The translations under genes were made by a program, and so were the position numbers. Below are positions 24,306-32,173 of a DNA stretch of 34,553 nucleotides, piece by piece. Every line of letters starts with the position of its first letter. The first letter of the stretch is position 1. The notes under the pieces were generated by a model. The model was not told the origin of the DNA. It saw nothing but the letters and a program-made list of their open reading frames with translations, and did no database searches. The DNA is from an uncultured Caulobacteraceae bacterium. Lineage in GTDB: Bacteria; Pseudomonadota; Alphaproteobacteria; Caulobacterales; Caulobacteraceae. The DNA is taken from contig CAIYVC010000075.1 of assembly GCA_903929535.1 (NCBI GenBank), forward strand, positions 1-34,553. The letters run 5' to 3'.

Positions 24306-24872
24306 TCAGCTTTTCTCGATTTCGAGGGCGGCGGCGTCCAGGGCGGCGGCGATGCGGTCGACCTGCTCGGAAGTCATCGACCCCTGGGACAGGCGCAGGC
24401 GCAGAGCCAGCTTCACATTGCCCATGGCGCGCATGATGCGTGGAGCGAAGTCGCGGCCGGAGCCCGCCTGATCGATCCGGGCGAACAGGGCGTCGACCGT
24501 GGCCTTGTTCTGCTCGAGCCACGCCATACCTTCAGGGGTGACGGTGTAGAGCTTCTTGGGGCCGTCGGATTGGCTGACCGTGGCGTAGCCGAGGTCTTCC
24601 AGCAGGGTCAGGGTCGGATAGACCACGCCGGGGCTGGGGGAATAGGCGCCGCCGAGACGGTCCTCGATCTCCTTGATCAGCTCGTAGCCGTGGCGCGGCT
24701 GCTCGGCCAGCATGGCCATGATGACCAGGCGCAGGTCGCCCTGATCGAAGAAGCGCCCGCCGCGTCCGCCCCGGCGGAAGCCGCCGCGCCCGAAGCCGCG
24801 TTCATGGTGGTCATGGCCGTGGTCGCCGCCGTGGCGGTGGAAGGGATGGTGATGGTGTCCAAAAAATCTCAT
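24306..24872 (-). CDS. PadR-family regulator with His-rich N-terminus (YqjI-like)
   Basis: A 188-residue regulator. The first 23 residues hold ten histidines (GHHHHPFHRHGGDHGHDHHE), followed by a Gly/Arg-rich linker. The PadR winged helix starts at about residue 44 (DLRLVIMAMLAEQPRHGYEL) and contains SPSPGVVYPTLTLLEDLGY. Residues 125-188 form the C-terminal helical dimerisation part. This layout matches E. coli YqjI, a nickel-responsive repressor of a ferric reductase. By analogy it represses itself and the DUF2218 gene until metal binds. The metal is inferred. No siderophore-interacting gene is adjacent here. Confidence 0.9.
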   Translation of the reverse strand: MRFFGHHHHPFHRHGGDHGHDHHERGFGRGGFRRGGRGGRFFDQGDLRLVIMAMLAEQPRHGYELIKEIEDRLGGAYSPSPGVVYPTLTLLEDLGYATVSQSDGPKKLYTVTPEGMAWLEQNKATVDALFARIDQAGSGRDFAPRIMRAMGNVKLALRLRLSQGSMTSEQVDRIAAALDAAALEIEKS

Positions 24873-24885
24873 GGTTTCTCTCTAA

Positions 24886-24910
24886 TTCGATACAAGTTCG
24901 ATGTATCGAA
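24886..24910. promoter_or_regulatory. Palindromic operator upstream of padR
   Basis: TTCGATAC-N9-GTATCGAA, with perfect 8-bp arms, centred 26 bases upstream of the padR start in an AT-rich patch. Its inner part ATACA-N7-TGTAT resembles PadR-family operators. It is probably the autoregulatory site of the adjacent PadR protein. Confidence 0.6.
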
Positions 24911-25041
24911 GTGTTAGATATATCGGACTTGTTCTAATGACAAGGCCACGTTTTGAAAAATTTCGACACGGGACGGCAGGTGGCGCGGCGCGGCTTGCCG
25001 TGTTAGGTCGCGCAGCCCGTATTCCGATGGGAATCGACGTA

Positions 25042-25305
25042 ATGACCGGCCTTTACGAGCGTTCGATCAGGTTCGCCCTGACGCTCTACAAAGGGGCGCT
25101 GTCGCCGTTCATCGGCCGCCAGTGCCGTTTCACGCCGACCTGCTCGGAGTATGCCGCGGACGTTCTGATCGGGCATGGGCCTGTGCAGGGCGGCAAGTTA
25201 GCGCTGGCTCGGCTTTGCCGTTGCCGCCCCATGGCGAGGTGGGGGTATGATCCTCCGCCGCCCGGGCCGCGCGCTGGGATAGGGAATTGGAAGTCCGAAC
25301 TATGA
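25042..25305 (+). CDS. yidD: Membrane protein insertion efficiency factor YidD
   Basis: An 87-residue peripheral inner-membrane protein that assists YidC-dependent insertion. The N-terminal amphipathic helix ([20 protein letters not shown]) and the conserved cysteine block [15 protein letters not shown], then [17 protein letters not shown], are diagnostic. The ATG at 25042 gives the usual length; 25027 is an alternative. The stop overlaps the thrS start as ATGA, an arrangement that would couple the two. It is unlinked here from rnpA and yidC, as in other Alphaproteobacteria. Confidence 0.93.
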   Translation: MTGLYERSIRFALTLYKGALSPFIGRQCRFTPTCSEYAADVLIGHGPVQGGKLALARLCRCRPMARWGYDPPPPGPRAGIGNWKSEL

Positions 25306-27272
25306 TCGATCTGGTGTTTCCCGACGGCAGCGTTCGTCAGTTCGAAGACGGTGCGACGGGGCGCGATGTCGCCGCCTCCATCGCCAAGTCGCTGGAAAAG
25401 CGCTCGGTGCTGGTCAAGCTCGACGGCGCGCTGCTGGACCTCGACCGCCCGCTGACCCATGGCGGCAAGTTCGAGCTGCTGACCCGCGAATCGCCCGAAG
25501 CGCTGGACGCTCTGCGGCACGACGCCTCCCACATCATGGCTGAGGCCGTGCAGGAGCTGTTTCCCGGAACCCAGGTGACCATCGGCCCGGCCATCGAGGA
25601 CGGTTTCTATTACGACTTCGCCCGAGAGGAGCCCTTCAGCCTCGACGACTTCCCGGCCATCGAGAAGCGCATGGCCGAGATCGTCGACCGCAACGAGAAG
25701 ATCCGCCGCGAGGTCTGGGATCGCAACGACGCCATCGCCCACTTCGAATCGATCGGCGAGAGCTACAAGGCTCAGTTGATCCGCGACCTGCCGGAGAGCG
25801 AGGACATCTCGGTCTATTTCCAGGGCGCCTGGAAGGACCTCTGCCTGGGGCCGCACTTCCCCTCGACAGGCTTTGTCGGCAAGGCCTTCAAGCTGACCAA
25901 GCTGGCCGGCGCCTACTGGCGCGGCGACGCCAAGAACGCCCAGCTGCAACGCATCTACGCCACCGCCTGGGCGACTCAGGCGGACCTGGACGCCTACCTG
26001 CACCGCATCGAGGAAGCCGAGAAGCGCGACCACCGCCGCATCGGCAAGGCGATGGACCTGTTCCACATGCAGGAAGAGGGCCGGGGAATGGTCTTCTGGC
26101 ACGCCAAGGGCTGGGTCCTGTGGCGAGTTGTGGAGGCCTATATGCGCCGCCGCCTGGACGAGGCCGGCTACATCGAGGTCAAGACGCCCCAGGTGCTGGA
26201 CATGTCGTTCTGGCAGGCCTCCGGCCACTGGGACAAATACCGGCCCAACATGTTCGTCTGCGAGACGGTCGAGGGCGAGGTGCTGTCGCTGAAGCCGATG
26301 AACTGCCCGGGCCACGTCCAGGTGTTCAAGTTCGGCCAGCGCTCCTATCGCGAACTGCCGATCCGCATGGGCGAGTTCGGCGCCTGCCACCGCTATGAGC
26401 CCTCCGGCGCCCTGCACGGGCTGATGCGGGTACGCGCCTTCACCCAGGACGACGCCCATATCTTCTGCCGCGAAGACCAGATCGTGGAAGAGACTGAGAA
26501 GTTCATCCGCCTGTGCCGGTCAGTCCATGCCGACTTCGACATGCAGACCGCCTACATCAACCTGGCCACGCGGCCGGAGATGCGCATCGGGACCGACGAC
26601 TTCTGGGACAAGGCCGAGGGCATGTTGGGCGAGGCCGCGCGTCTGGCCGGCGTGGAGCCAGTGATCGCCGAGGGCGACGGCGCCTTCTACGCGCCCAAGC
26701 TCGACTTCGTGGTCAAGGACGCCATCGGCCGCGAGTGGACCTGCGGCACACTGCAGCTCGACTACATGCTGCCCGAACGTCTGGACGCGGAATACACCGC
26801 TGAGGACGGCTCCAAGCAGCGGCCCGTGATGCTGCACCGGGCGATCCTCGGATCGTTCGAACGCTTCATCGGCATCATGATCGAGAACTTCGGCGGCAAA
26901 TTCCCGCTTTGGTTAGCTCCTGTTCAGGTTGTCGTTGCCACCATCACCTCGGATGCGGACGACTATGCCCGCTCCGTCGCGGCCAAGCTGCAGGCCGCGG
27001 GGCTGCGGGTGGAGACTGATCTGCGCAATGAGAAGATCAACTACAAGATCCGCGAACACTCCGTGGCCAGAACCCCGGTGATCGCCGTGGTCGGACGCAA
27101 CGAGGCTGAGTCAGGCAATGTGGCGCTGCGCCGCCTGGGCTCTGACGGCCAAACCATTCTATCCGTAGAAGAGGCTGCAGCCCTGCTCAGCCATGATGCA
27201 CTGGCGCCTGATCTGAAACGCGAGGCCGGTCCCCCGCCGCAGCCCGCCAAAACGGACCCGCAATTCGCCTGA
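25302..27272 (+). CDS. thrS: Threonyl-tRNA synthetase
   Basis: Class II synthetase charging tRNA-Thr. The domains in order are TGS (residues 1-60), editing/SAD (about 65-240, with [16 protein letters not shown] as the first zinc-like His motif), the catalytic core (from [19 protein letters not shown], with zinc ligand Cys in [10 protein letters not shown] and the final His in [13 protein letters not shown]), and the anticodon-binding domain ([11 protein letters not shown] to the end). A short Pro-rich tail ([13 protein letters not shown]) extends beyond the usual end. Length is 656 residues. Its stop overlaps the next start (TGATG). Confidence 0.97.
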   Translation: MIDLVFPDGSVRQFEDGATGRDVAASIAKSLEKRSVLVKLDGALLDLDRPLTHGGKFELLTRESPEALDALRHDASHIMAEAVQELFPGTQVTIGPAIEDGFYYDFAREEPFSLDDFPAIEKRMAEIVDRNEKIRREVWDRNDAIAHFESIGESYKAQLIRDLPESEDISVYFQGAWKDLCLGPHFPSTGFVGKAFKLTKLAGAYWRGDAKNAQLQRIYATAWATQADLDAYLHRIEEAEKRDHRRIGKAMDLFHMQEEGRGMVFWHAKGWVLWRVVEAYMRRRLDEAGYIEVKTPQVLDMSFWQASGHWDKYRPNMFVCETVEGEVLSLKPMNCPGHVQVFKFGQRSYRELPIRMGEFGACHRYEPSGALHGLMRVRAFTQDDAHIFCREDQIVEETEKFIRLCRSVHADFDMQTAYINLATRPEMRIGTDDFWDKAEGMLGEAARLAGVEPVIAEGDGAFYAPKLDFVVKDAIGREWTCGTLQLDYMLPERLDAEYTAEDGSKQRPVMLHRAILGSFERFIGIMIENFGGKFPLWLAPVQVVVATITSDADDYARSVAAKLQAAGLRVETDLRNEKINYKIREHSVARTPVIAVVGRNEAESGNVALRRLGSDGQTILSVEEAAALLSHDALAPDLKREAGPPPQPAKTDPQFA

Positions 27273-28216
27273 TGAGCAGCGACTTCCGCCCGATCCGCGC
27301 CGACGCCATACTGACTCAGCTGCCGAGCGAACCGCCGGCGGTGTCCGTCATCATGGTGGTCTACAAGACCGGCCCCGCGCTGTTCCACTCGATCGCACGA
27401 GTGCTCGGCGAGCCGCTGATCGACGAATTCGTGGTGGTCGACAACGGCTCCGCGCCCGACGACGAAGCGCGGCTGCGCGAGATCGCCGAGCAGGAGCCGC
27501 GTTTCCGGCTGGTGCAGGGGCACGGCAATATCGGCTTCGCCCGCGGCTGTAACCTGGGCGCCCGTACGGCCAAGGGCCAGCACCTCATCATCCTCAATCC
27601 CGACGCCTATCTGCAGTCCGGCTGCGTCGCCGCCCTGCTGGAAGGGGCCGAGGGTCATTCTTCACCCTGCGTGGTGGGCGCGCGGGTGCTCAATACCGAC
27701 GGCAGCGAGCAGCGCGGGGGGCGCCGCGGCGAGGTGACCCCGGTCACCACCCTGCTCAGCTTCAGCCATCTGTCGCTGTCGCTGTCCTTCCTGCGCAAGT
27801 TCGAGATCCACCGCGAAGACGAGGCCATCCCCACGGCGCCGATCTTGGTGCCGACCATCTCGGGCGCCTGCTTCTACATGAGCCGCGAGGACTTCCAGCG
27901 GCTCGGCGGCTTCGACGAGCGCTATTTCCTCCATGTGGAAGACATCGATCTGTGTTGGCGTGCGCGCCGCATGGGCGGTTCGGTGGTGTTCCAGCCCGCC
28001 GCCACGGTCGAGCACCTCGGCTCCACCAGCCACAAGCACCCGATCACGGTCGAGTACCACAAGGGCCGGGGCCTGATCCGGTACTTCCGCAAGCGCGCCG
28101 ACAATCCCTGGCGCTACGCCCTGGCGGTCGCTCTCAGCCCGCTCATTCTCGGCGTTTCGGTGCTTCGCCCAGGGCTTCGCGGCCTGTTCGGCCCGTCCCG
28201 GGGCCGGCGAAAGTAG
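27272..28216 (+). CDS. Family 2 glycosyltransferase (rhamnosyltransferase-like)
   Basis: A 314-residue GT-A fold enzyme. The first strand is VSVIMVVYKTGPAL, the nucleotide-sugar region EFVVVDNGSAPDD and NIGFARGCNLGAR, the metal site LNPDAYL and the acceptor/catalytic segment GACFYMSREDFQRLGGFDERYFLHVEDIDLCWRARRMG with the ED motif. It resembles WcaE/rhamnosyl transferases that extend surface polysaccharide; the donor is not known. The C-terminal ~30 residues contain a hydrophobic stretch that may touch the membrane. It overlaps the thrS stop by one base, an unusual partnership. Confidence 0.93.
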   Translation: MSSDFRPIRADAILTQLPSEPPAVSVIMVVYKTGPALFHSIARVLGEPLIDEFVVVDNGSAPDDEARLREIAEQEPRFRLVQGHGNIGFARGCNLGARTAKGQHLIILNPDAYLQSGCVAALLEGAEGHSSPCVVGARVLNTDGSEQRGGRRGEVTPVTTLLSFSHLSLSLSFLRKFEIHREDEAIPTAPILVPTISGACFYMSREDFQRLGGFDERYFLHVEDIDLCWRARRMGGSVVFQPAATVEHLGSTSHKHPITVEYHKGRGLIRYFRKRADNPWRYALAVALSPLILGVSVLRPGLRGLFGPSRGRRK

Positions 28217-28257
28217 ACCGCTTGGGCGATGGCGTGCATCGTGGGTAAGAGAGCCCC

Positions 28258-28773
28258 GTGAAAGCCGTCGTCGCCGCCATAGCCGTTCTGGCCCTGCCTG
28301 CCGCCGCCGGCTCCGCCGAGGCGCCTCTGACCGGCGTCACGGTCACTCCGCCTGTTATTTGCCTCCAGCCCCGCAGGCCGCCATCGCCCGATGTGCCCGC
28401 GCCCAAGGTCGTCAGCACCTTTCCCGCCAAGGGCGCGGTGGTGCGGCCTGGCCGGCTGGTCCTGCGCATCACCTTCGACCTGCCGATGGCCTGCGACGGC
28501 ACCTTCCTGGACGCGCCGCAGCTCAAATCGCCGCTATCCTGGGGCGACCGGGTGGTGAAGCTGACCCGCGATCGCAAGACGTTCAGGATCGAGGGCCGCG
28601 TGGAGAAGAACAGCGCCTATGGTCTGCGTCTGAACCATGCGCCGACGCGCGACTTCGTCGGCCTGTCCGGCCAGCCGCTGGAACCCTTTGATCTCGACTT
28701 CACGACCTCCAGCGGTCCGGAGGTAGTCACGATCAAGGAGGCGTTGGCGCAGGACGTGGAAGCTGGGCGCTAG
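28258..28773 (+). CDS. Secreted Ig-like domain protein
   Basis: A 171-residue protein starting at GTG, with a signal peptide (MKAVVAAIAVLALPAAAGSA). The remaining ~110 residues look like a bacterial Ig-like (SbsA/Big_5-type) domain: VVSTFPAKGAVVRPGRLVLR, ITFDLPM, NSAYGLRLNHAPTRDFVG, GQPLEPFDLDFTT. Such domains occur in envelope proteins; the function is unknown. Two cysteines (ICLQP, ACDGT) may form a disulfide. It lies 41 bases after the glycosyltransferase and may be co-transcribed with it. Confidence 0.8.
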   Translation: MKAVVAAIAVLALPAAAGSAEAPLTGVTVTPPVICLQPRRPPSPDVPAPKVVSTFPAKGAVVRPGRLVLRITFDLPMACDGTFLDAPQLKSPLSWGDRVVKLTRDRKTFRIEGRVEKNSAYGLRLNHAPTRDFVGLSGQPLEPFDLDFTTSSGPEVVTIKEALAQDVEAGR

Positions 28774-28826
28774 CCTCTTGACGTGGGGCGCGGGTCCAGG
28801 CTCGCTGGCCCCTGCGGAGCGAGAAC

Positions 28827-29792
28827 ATGGTTCGATCAAGTGTATGGGCGGCGCTTGCACTATCCGGCCTGGCGCTCGGCGCCTGCGCGAGGGCGGATGC
28901 CCCGCCGCCATCCGCTCCGATCCATGTCGACTGCCGCGGCCAGCCTGGCGCCTCGCCCACCGTCGTTCTGGAATCAGGCCTTTTCGGCACGGCAACCGAT
29001 TGGGAGCAGGTGCTGCCGTTGCTGGCCCAGGGCGGCCGGGTTTGCGCCTACGACCGCAGCGGCCTGGGCCGCTCGCCGCCGAAGACAATGGGCGAGGATC
29101 CCGCCGCCATCGCGCGTGAGCTCAAGTCGGTGCTGGACGGTCTGGGCGAGACACGGCCCGTCATCCTGGTCGGCCATTCCAACGGCGCGCTCTATGTCGA
29201 GCAGTTCGCGGAACTATGGCCCAGCCGCGTGGCCGGCCTGGTCTATGTCAACGGCGTCAACAGCGACGATCTCGACTTCCCCGTGCTGATGGAGGACCTG
29301 GCCAAGGAGAAGACCCTGGCCAACCTGACCGTCGCGGCGGCCCATGCCGGCCTGGCGCCGCTGATCGCCGACTGGCTGACCGCCCGCGCGGGGCTGGACG
29401 GCCAGTCCGCGCTCGACAAGCGCAGGGCGCTCGGCAACCTCTACCATTTGCGCACCGCGCGCGATGAAGACCTCGCCATCATTCCAGGGCTGCAGCTGGT
29501 GCGCCGGCGCGAGAAGGTGTTGGACGACATCCCCCTGGCCGTGGTGGTCGGCGACAAGGACCCCGAGGCGGCGACGTCGAAGGCCTGGCGGGCGGCGGGG
29601 CTGGAGGAAGTGCAGAGGGCCAAGGAGTCCTGGCTGCTCGACGCGCCCGGCGTGAGCCACGCCTCGCCTTTGGCCAAGGACCGCCGCTATCTGCTGGCGG
29701 CGGTGAACTGGCTGCGCAGTCACCCCACGGTGGGCCACAGGACAGAGCTCACGGATGCGGAGGCTGAAGCCGACGGGTTCGACGTCCACTGA
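28827..29792 (+). CDS. Lipoprotein alpha/beta hydrolase
   Basis: A 321-residue hydrolase with a lipoprotein signal (lipobox LGAC, Cys20), so probably anchored on the periplasmic side. The core reads TVVLESGLFGTATDWE, RVCAYDRSGLGRS, the nucleophile GHSNGA (Ser118), the acid in VVVGDKDPEA and the catalytic His in GVSHASPLAKD. The substrate is unknown. A purine-rich GGAGCGAGAA precedes the ATG at close range. It converges on the minus-strand FemAB-like gene with 9 bases between the ends. Confidence 0.9.
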   Translation: MVRSSVWAALALSGLALGACARADAPPPSAPIHVDCRGQPGASPTVVLESGLFGTATDWEQVLPLLAQGGRVCAYDRSGLGRSPPKTMGEDPAAIARELKSVLDGLGETRPVILVGHSNGALYVEQFAELWPSRVAGLVYVNGVNSDDLDFPVLMEDLAKEKTLANLTVAAAHAGLAPLIADWLTARAGLDGQSALDKRRALGNLYHLRTARDEDLAIIPGLQLVRRREKVLDDIPLAVVVGDKDPEAATSKAWRAAGLEEVQRAKESWLLDAPGVSHASPLAKDRRYLLAAVNWLRSHPTVGHRTELTDAEAEADGFDVH

Positions 29793-29801
29793 CTCTGGCG
29801 G

Positions 29802-30974
29802 TCACTCGGCTCTGAACGGCGAATACTCCTCCGCCAGCCAGTCCATCTCCTGCTTCACCGCCTCGCGCTCCTGCTCCAGGTAACGGGCCACCGGCGTGCG
29901 CAGGGCCGGGTCGGCGATGTAATGGGCAGAATAGACGGCGGCGGGCAGATAGCCCCTGGCGATTTTGTGCTGGCCCTGGGCGCCGGCCTCCACGCGCGGC
30001 AGGCCCAGGCGGATCGCGTGTTCGATGGCCTGGTAGTAACAAAGCTCGAAATGCAGGAAGGGGATGTCCTCGCTGCAGCCCCAGTGACGGCCATACAGGC
30101 AATCGCCGCCGATCAGGTTCAGCGCCCCGGCGACCCAGCGACCGTCCTTGCGCGCCAGCAGCAACAGCACCTGATCGGCCATCCGTTGGCCCAGCTGCGA
30201 GAAGAAGGCCCGGTTCAGATAGGGCTGACCCCACTTGCGCTCGCCGGTGTCGGTATAGAAGTCGAAGAATGCGTCCCAGTGCTCTTCCTTCAGGTCGCCG
30301 CCGGTCAGGGGCACGACCTCGACCGCCGCCAGGGCGTCGCGCCGCTCGCGCCGGATAGTCTTGCGCCGGTTGGAGGAGAGGGCGGCCAGGAAGCCATCGA
30401 AGTCGGCGTAGCCCTGGTTGAACCAGTGGTACTGCTGGTCCTGGCGCCGCAGCAGCCCTTCATCGCCCATCAGCCGCCATTCCGCCTCGGTGGGGAAGGT
30501 GACGTTGACGCCCGAGGCGCCCAGTCGCTCGCAGAGGGTCAGGGCGCCGCCGATCAGCAGTTTCTGCGCCGCCTCGCGGTCTACGCCGTCGCGCACCAGC
30601 AGGCGCGATCCAGTCACCGGGGAGAAGGGCGAGCAGCTCTGCAGCTTGGGGTAATAGCGACCGCCCGCGCGCTGATAGGCTTCCGCCCAGGCGTGATCGA
30701 ACACGTACTCGCCGCGCGAGTGGGCCTTCAGATAGAGCGGCATGGCCGCCGCCGGCTCGCCCGCGCCGTCCCGCAACAGCAGGTGGCTGGGCCCCCAGCC
30801 GGTGCGCTCGACGGCGCATCCCGTCTCTTCCAAGGAATTCAGAAAATCGAATTTTATGAAAGGGTTGTCTGCATGATCTGAGGAATTTGCGCAGACATCC
30901 CAGTCCTTCCTGCCGATCTCGGCGATGCGGCGGTGAACCGAGACCTCGGCGCGCAGGCCCTCGCCGTCGCTCAC
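29802..30974 (-). CDS. FemAB-like/GNAT-fold acyltransferase family protein (DUF482)
   Basis: A 390-residue protein of the PF04339 family (peptidoglycan biosynthesis/recognition FemAB-like). Typical segments are NPFIKFDFLNSLEETGC near the start, YYPKLQSCSPFSPVTGSRLL, FLAALSSNRRKTIRRERRDA (centre) and HWGCSEDIPFLHFELCYYQ with EAGAQGQHKIARGYLP (end). The start is GTG 30974, overlapping the GDPD stop as GTGA; a much longer upstream frame is not coding. The acceptor is unknown. It is the last gene of the RidA-GDPD-FemAB-like operon. Confidence 0.92.
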   Translation of the reverse strand: MSDGEGLRAEVSVHRRIAEIGRKDWDVCANSSDHADNPFIKFDFLNSLEETGCAVERTGWGPSHLLLRDGAGEPAAAMPLYLKAHSRGEYVFDHAWAEAYQRAGGRYYPKLQSCSPFSPVTGSRLLVRDGVDREAAQKLLIGGALTLCERLGASGVNVTFPTEAEWRLMGDEGLLRRQDQQYHWFNQGYADFDGFLAALSSNRRKTIRRERRDALAAVEVVPLTGGDLKEEHWDAFFDFYTDTGERKWGQPYLNRAFFSQLGQRMADQVLLLLARKDGRWVAGALNLIGGDCLYGRHWGCSEDIPFLHFELCYYQAIEHAIRLGLPRVEAGAQGQHKIARGYLPAAVYSAHYIADPALRTPVARYLEQEREAVKQEMDWLAEEYSPFRAE

Positions 30975-31660
30975 GGAGCGAAGCCCTCGAAAATCAGGTT
31001 GTCGACCAGGGCCGACAGCCGTTCCCAGTCGGCGCTCTTGCGCACAGTCCAGGCAATGGCGGTGCGGCCCGCGCCGCGCCAGTCCTCGACGCGAGGATGG
31101 TCGGACAAGTCTATGGATATAGAAAGGAAATGAGGTCGGGCGCCGTCGATTTCGGCCAGTTCTTCCTCGGTTCCCACGTTGAGGCCGCGTATTAGACCGG
31201 GCGCGTGGGCGGCGACGGCGTTGAGGGCTTCGGCGTTGAAGCTGAGCACGCCGCATGGGCCTGTGTAGGCCGCCAGCATAGCGGCGACGCGGGCTTCCAG
31301 GGGGCTTTCCTGACCGGGCAGGGTTTTCAACTCCACCAGCACCAGCGAGCGCCCGGCGATAGTGTTCAGGGCCTGCTCCAGCGTCGGGATGGTCTGATCG
31401 GAGCCGAGCAGGCGCAGCTCGCCCAGCTCCTGCGCCGTCCGTTCTTCCGTCAGGCCGGATTCCGCCGTCAGCCGCTCCAGCGCGTCGTCGTGGAAGACGA
31501 TGGCCTCGCCGTCGGCGCTGAGGCGGACGTCCAGCTCGATGCCGTAACCGCCCGCGCAGGCGGCGTCGAAGGCGGCCAGGCTGTTTTCCGGCGGCCCGCC
31601 GACGCGCCAAAGGCCGCGGTGAGCGATGGGCGCGCTGAGCAGGCGGCCCTGGTGGCTCAC
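30971..31660 (-). CDS. Glycerophosphodiester phosphodiesterase family protein
   Basis: A 229-residue TIM-barrel enzyme that hydrolyses glycerophosphodiesters to glycerol-3-phosphate and an alcohol. The catalytic set is visible: AHRGLWRVGGPPENSLAAF (His-Arg and Glu-Asn), GIELDVRLSADGEAIVFHDD (Glu, Asp and the general-acid His) and LVELKT. There is no signal peptide, so it is cytoplasmic. The start is GTG, overlapping the RidA stop (GTGA), and its own stop overlaps the next GTG in the same way. Confidence 0.93.
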   Translation of the reverse strand: MSHQGRLLSAPIAHRGLWRVGGPPENSLAAFDAACAGGYGIELDVRLSADGEAIVFHDDALERLTAESGLTEERTAQELGELRLLGSDQTIPTLEQALNTIAGRSLVLVELKTLPGQESPLEARVAAMLAAYTGPCGVLSFNAEALNAVAAHAPGLIRGLNVGTEEELAEIDGARPHFLSISIDLSDHPRVEDWRGAGRTAIAWTVRKSADWERLSALVDNLIFEGFAP

Positions 31661-32118
31661 GTCAGCTCCACCACCGCATCGACCTCGACAGCGAAACCCA
31701 AGGGCAGGCGATAGACCCCGACCGCTGAGCGGGCATGGCGCCCGGCCTCGCCGAAGGCCTCGACCATCAGGTCCGAGCAGCCGTTGATCACCTTAGGGAT
31801 GTCGATGAAGTCCGGACCGACCTGGACGAAGCCGTTGAGTTTCACCACCCGCACGACGCGGGCGAGGTTTCCCTCTGCAGCCGCCTTCATCTGGGCGATC
31901 AGGTTCACGCCGCACAGCCGCGCCGCGGCGATGGCGGTTTCCAGGTCGACGTCGGCTCCTACCGTGCCTTTGATGCCACCGTCGGAGTCGATCGAGATCT
32001 GGCCGGAGATGTGAACCAGCGAGCCCACCCGCACGAAGGGCACGTAGTTCGCCACCGGAGCCACCGGCTGGGGCAGGGTGATGCCCAGAGCGGCGAGGCG
32101 TTTTTCGACGGTGGGCAT
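31657..32118 (-). CDS. RidA/YjgF family protein
   Basis: A 153-residue protein of the Rid family. Canonical RidA enzymes deaminate reactive enamine/imine intermediates. Family marks are VHISGQISIDSDGGIKG and the C-terminal GRHARSAVGVYRLPLGFAVEVDAVVEL, with the conserved Arg in HARSAVG that anchors the substrate carboxylate. It is longer than E. coli RidA (about 128), placing it in a divergent Rid subgroup. It leads the three-gene operon with GDPD and the FemAB-like protein. Confidence 0.93.
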   Translation of the reverse strand: MPTVEKRLAALGITLPQPVAPVANYVPFVRVGSLVHISGQISIDSDGGIKGTVGADVDLETAIAAARLCGVNLIAQMKAAAEGNLARVVRVVKLNGFVQVGPDFIDIPKVINGCSDLMVEAFGEAGRHARSAVGVYRLPLGFAVEVDAVVELT

Positions 32119-32173
32119 GGCGGCTCCACGGATTGGATCAGGCGATTGAGATAGCGCGAGGCGTGTGGCGATC

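Noticed and set aside
24304-24522. N-terminal extension of the DUF2218 frame
   Set aside because: It lies inside padR in another frame. The family begins at MGAASVRVPTTHASRYL (24303), 2 bases after the padR stop.
30975-31610. Long extension of the FemAB-like frame
   Set aside because: It overlaps the phosphodiesterase gene in another frame and is Arg/Gly-rich noise. The GTG at 30974 fits the family start and the coupling pattern.
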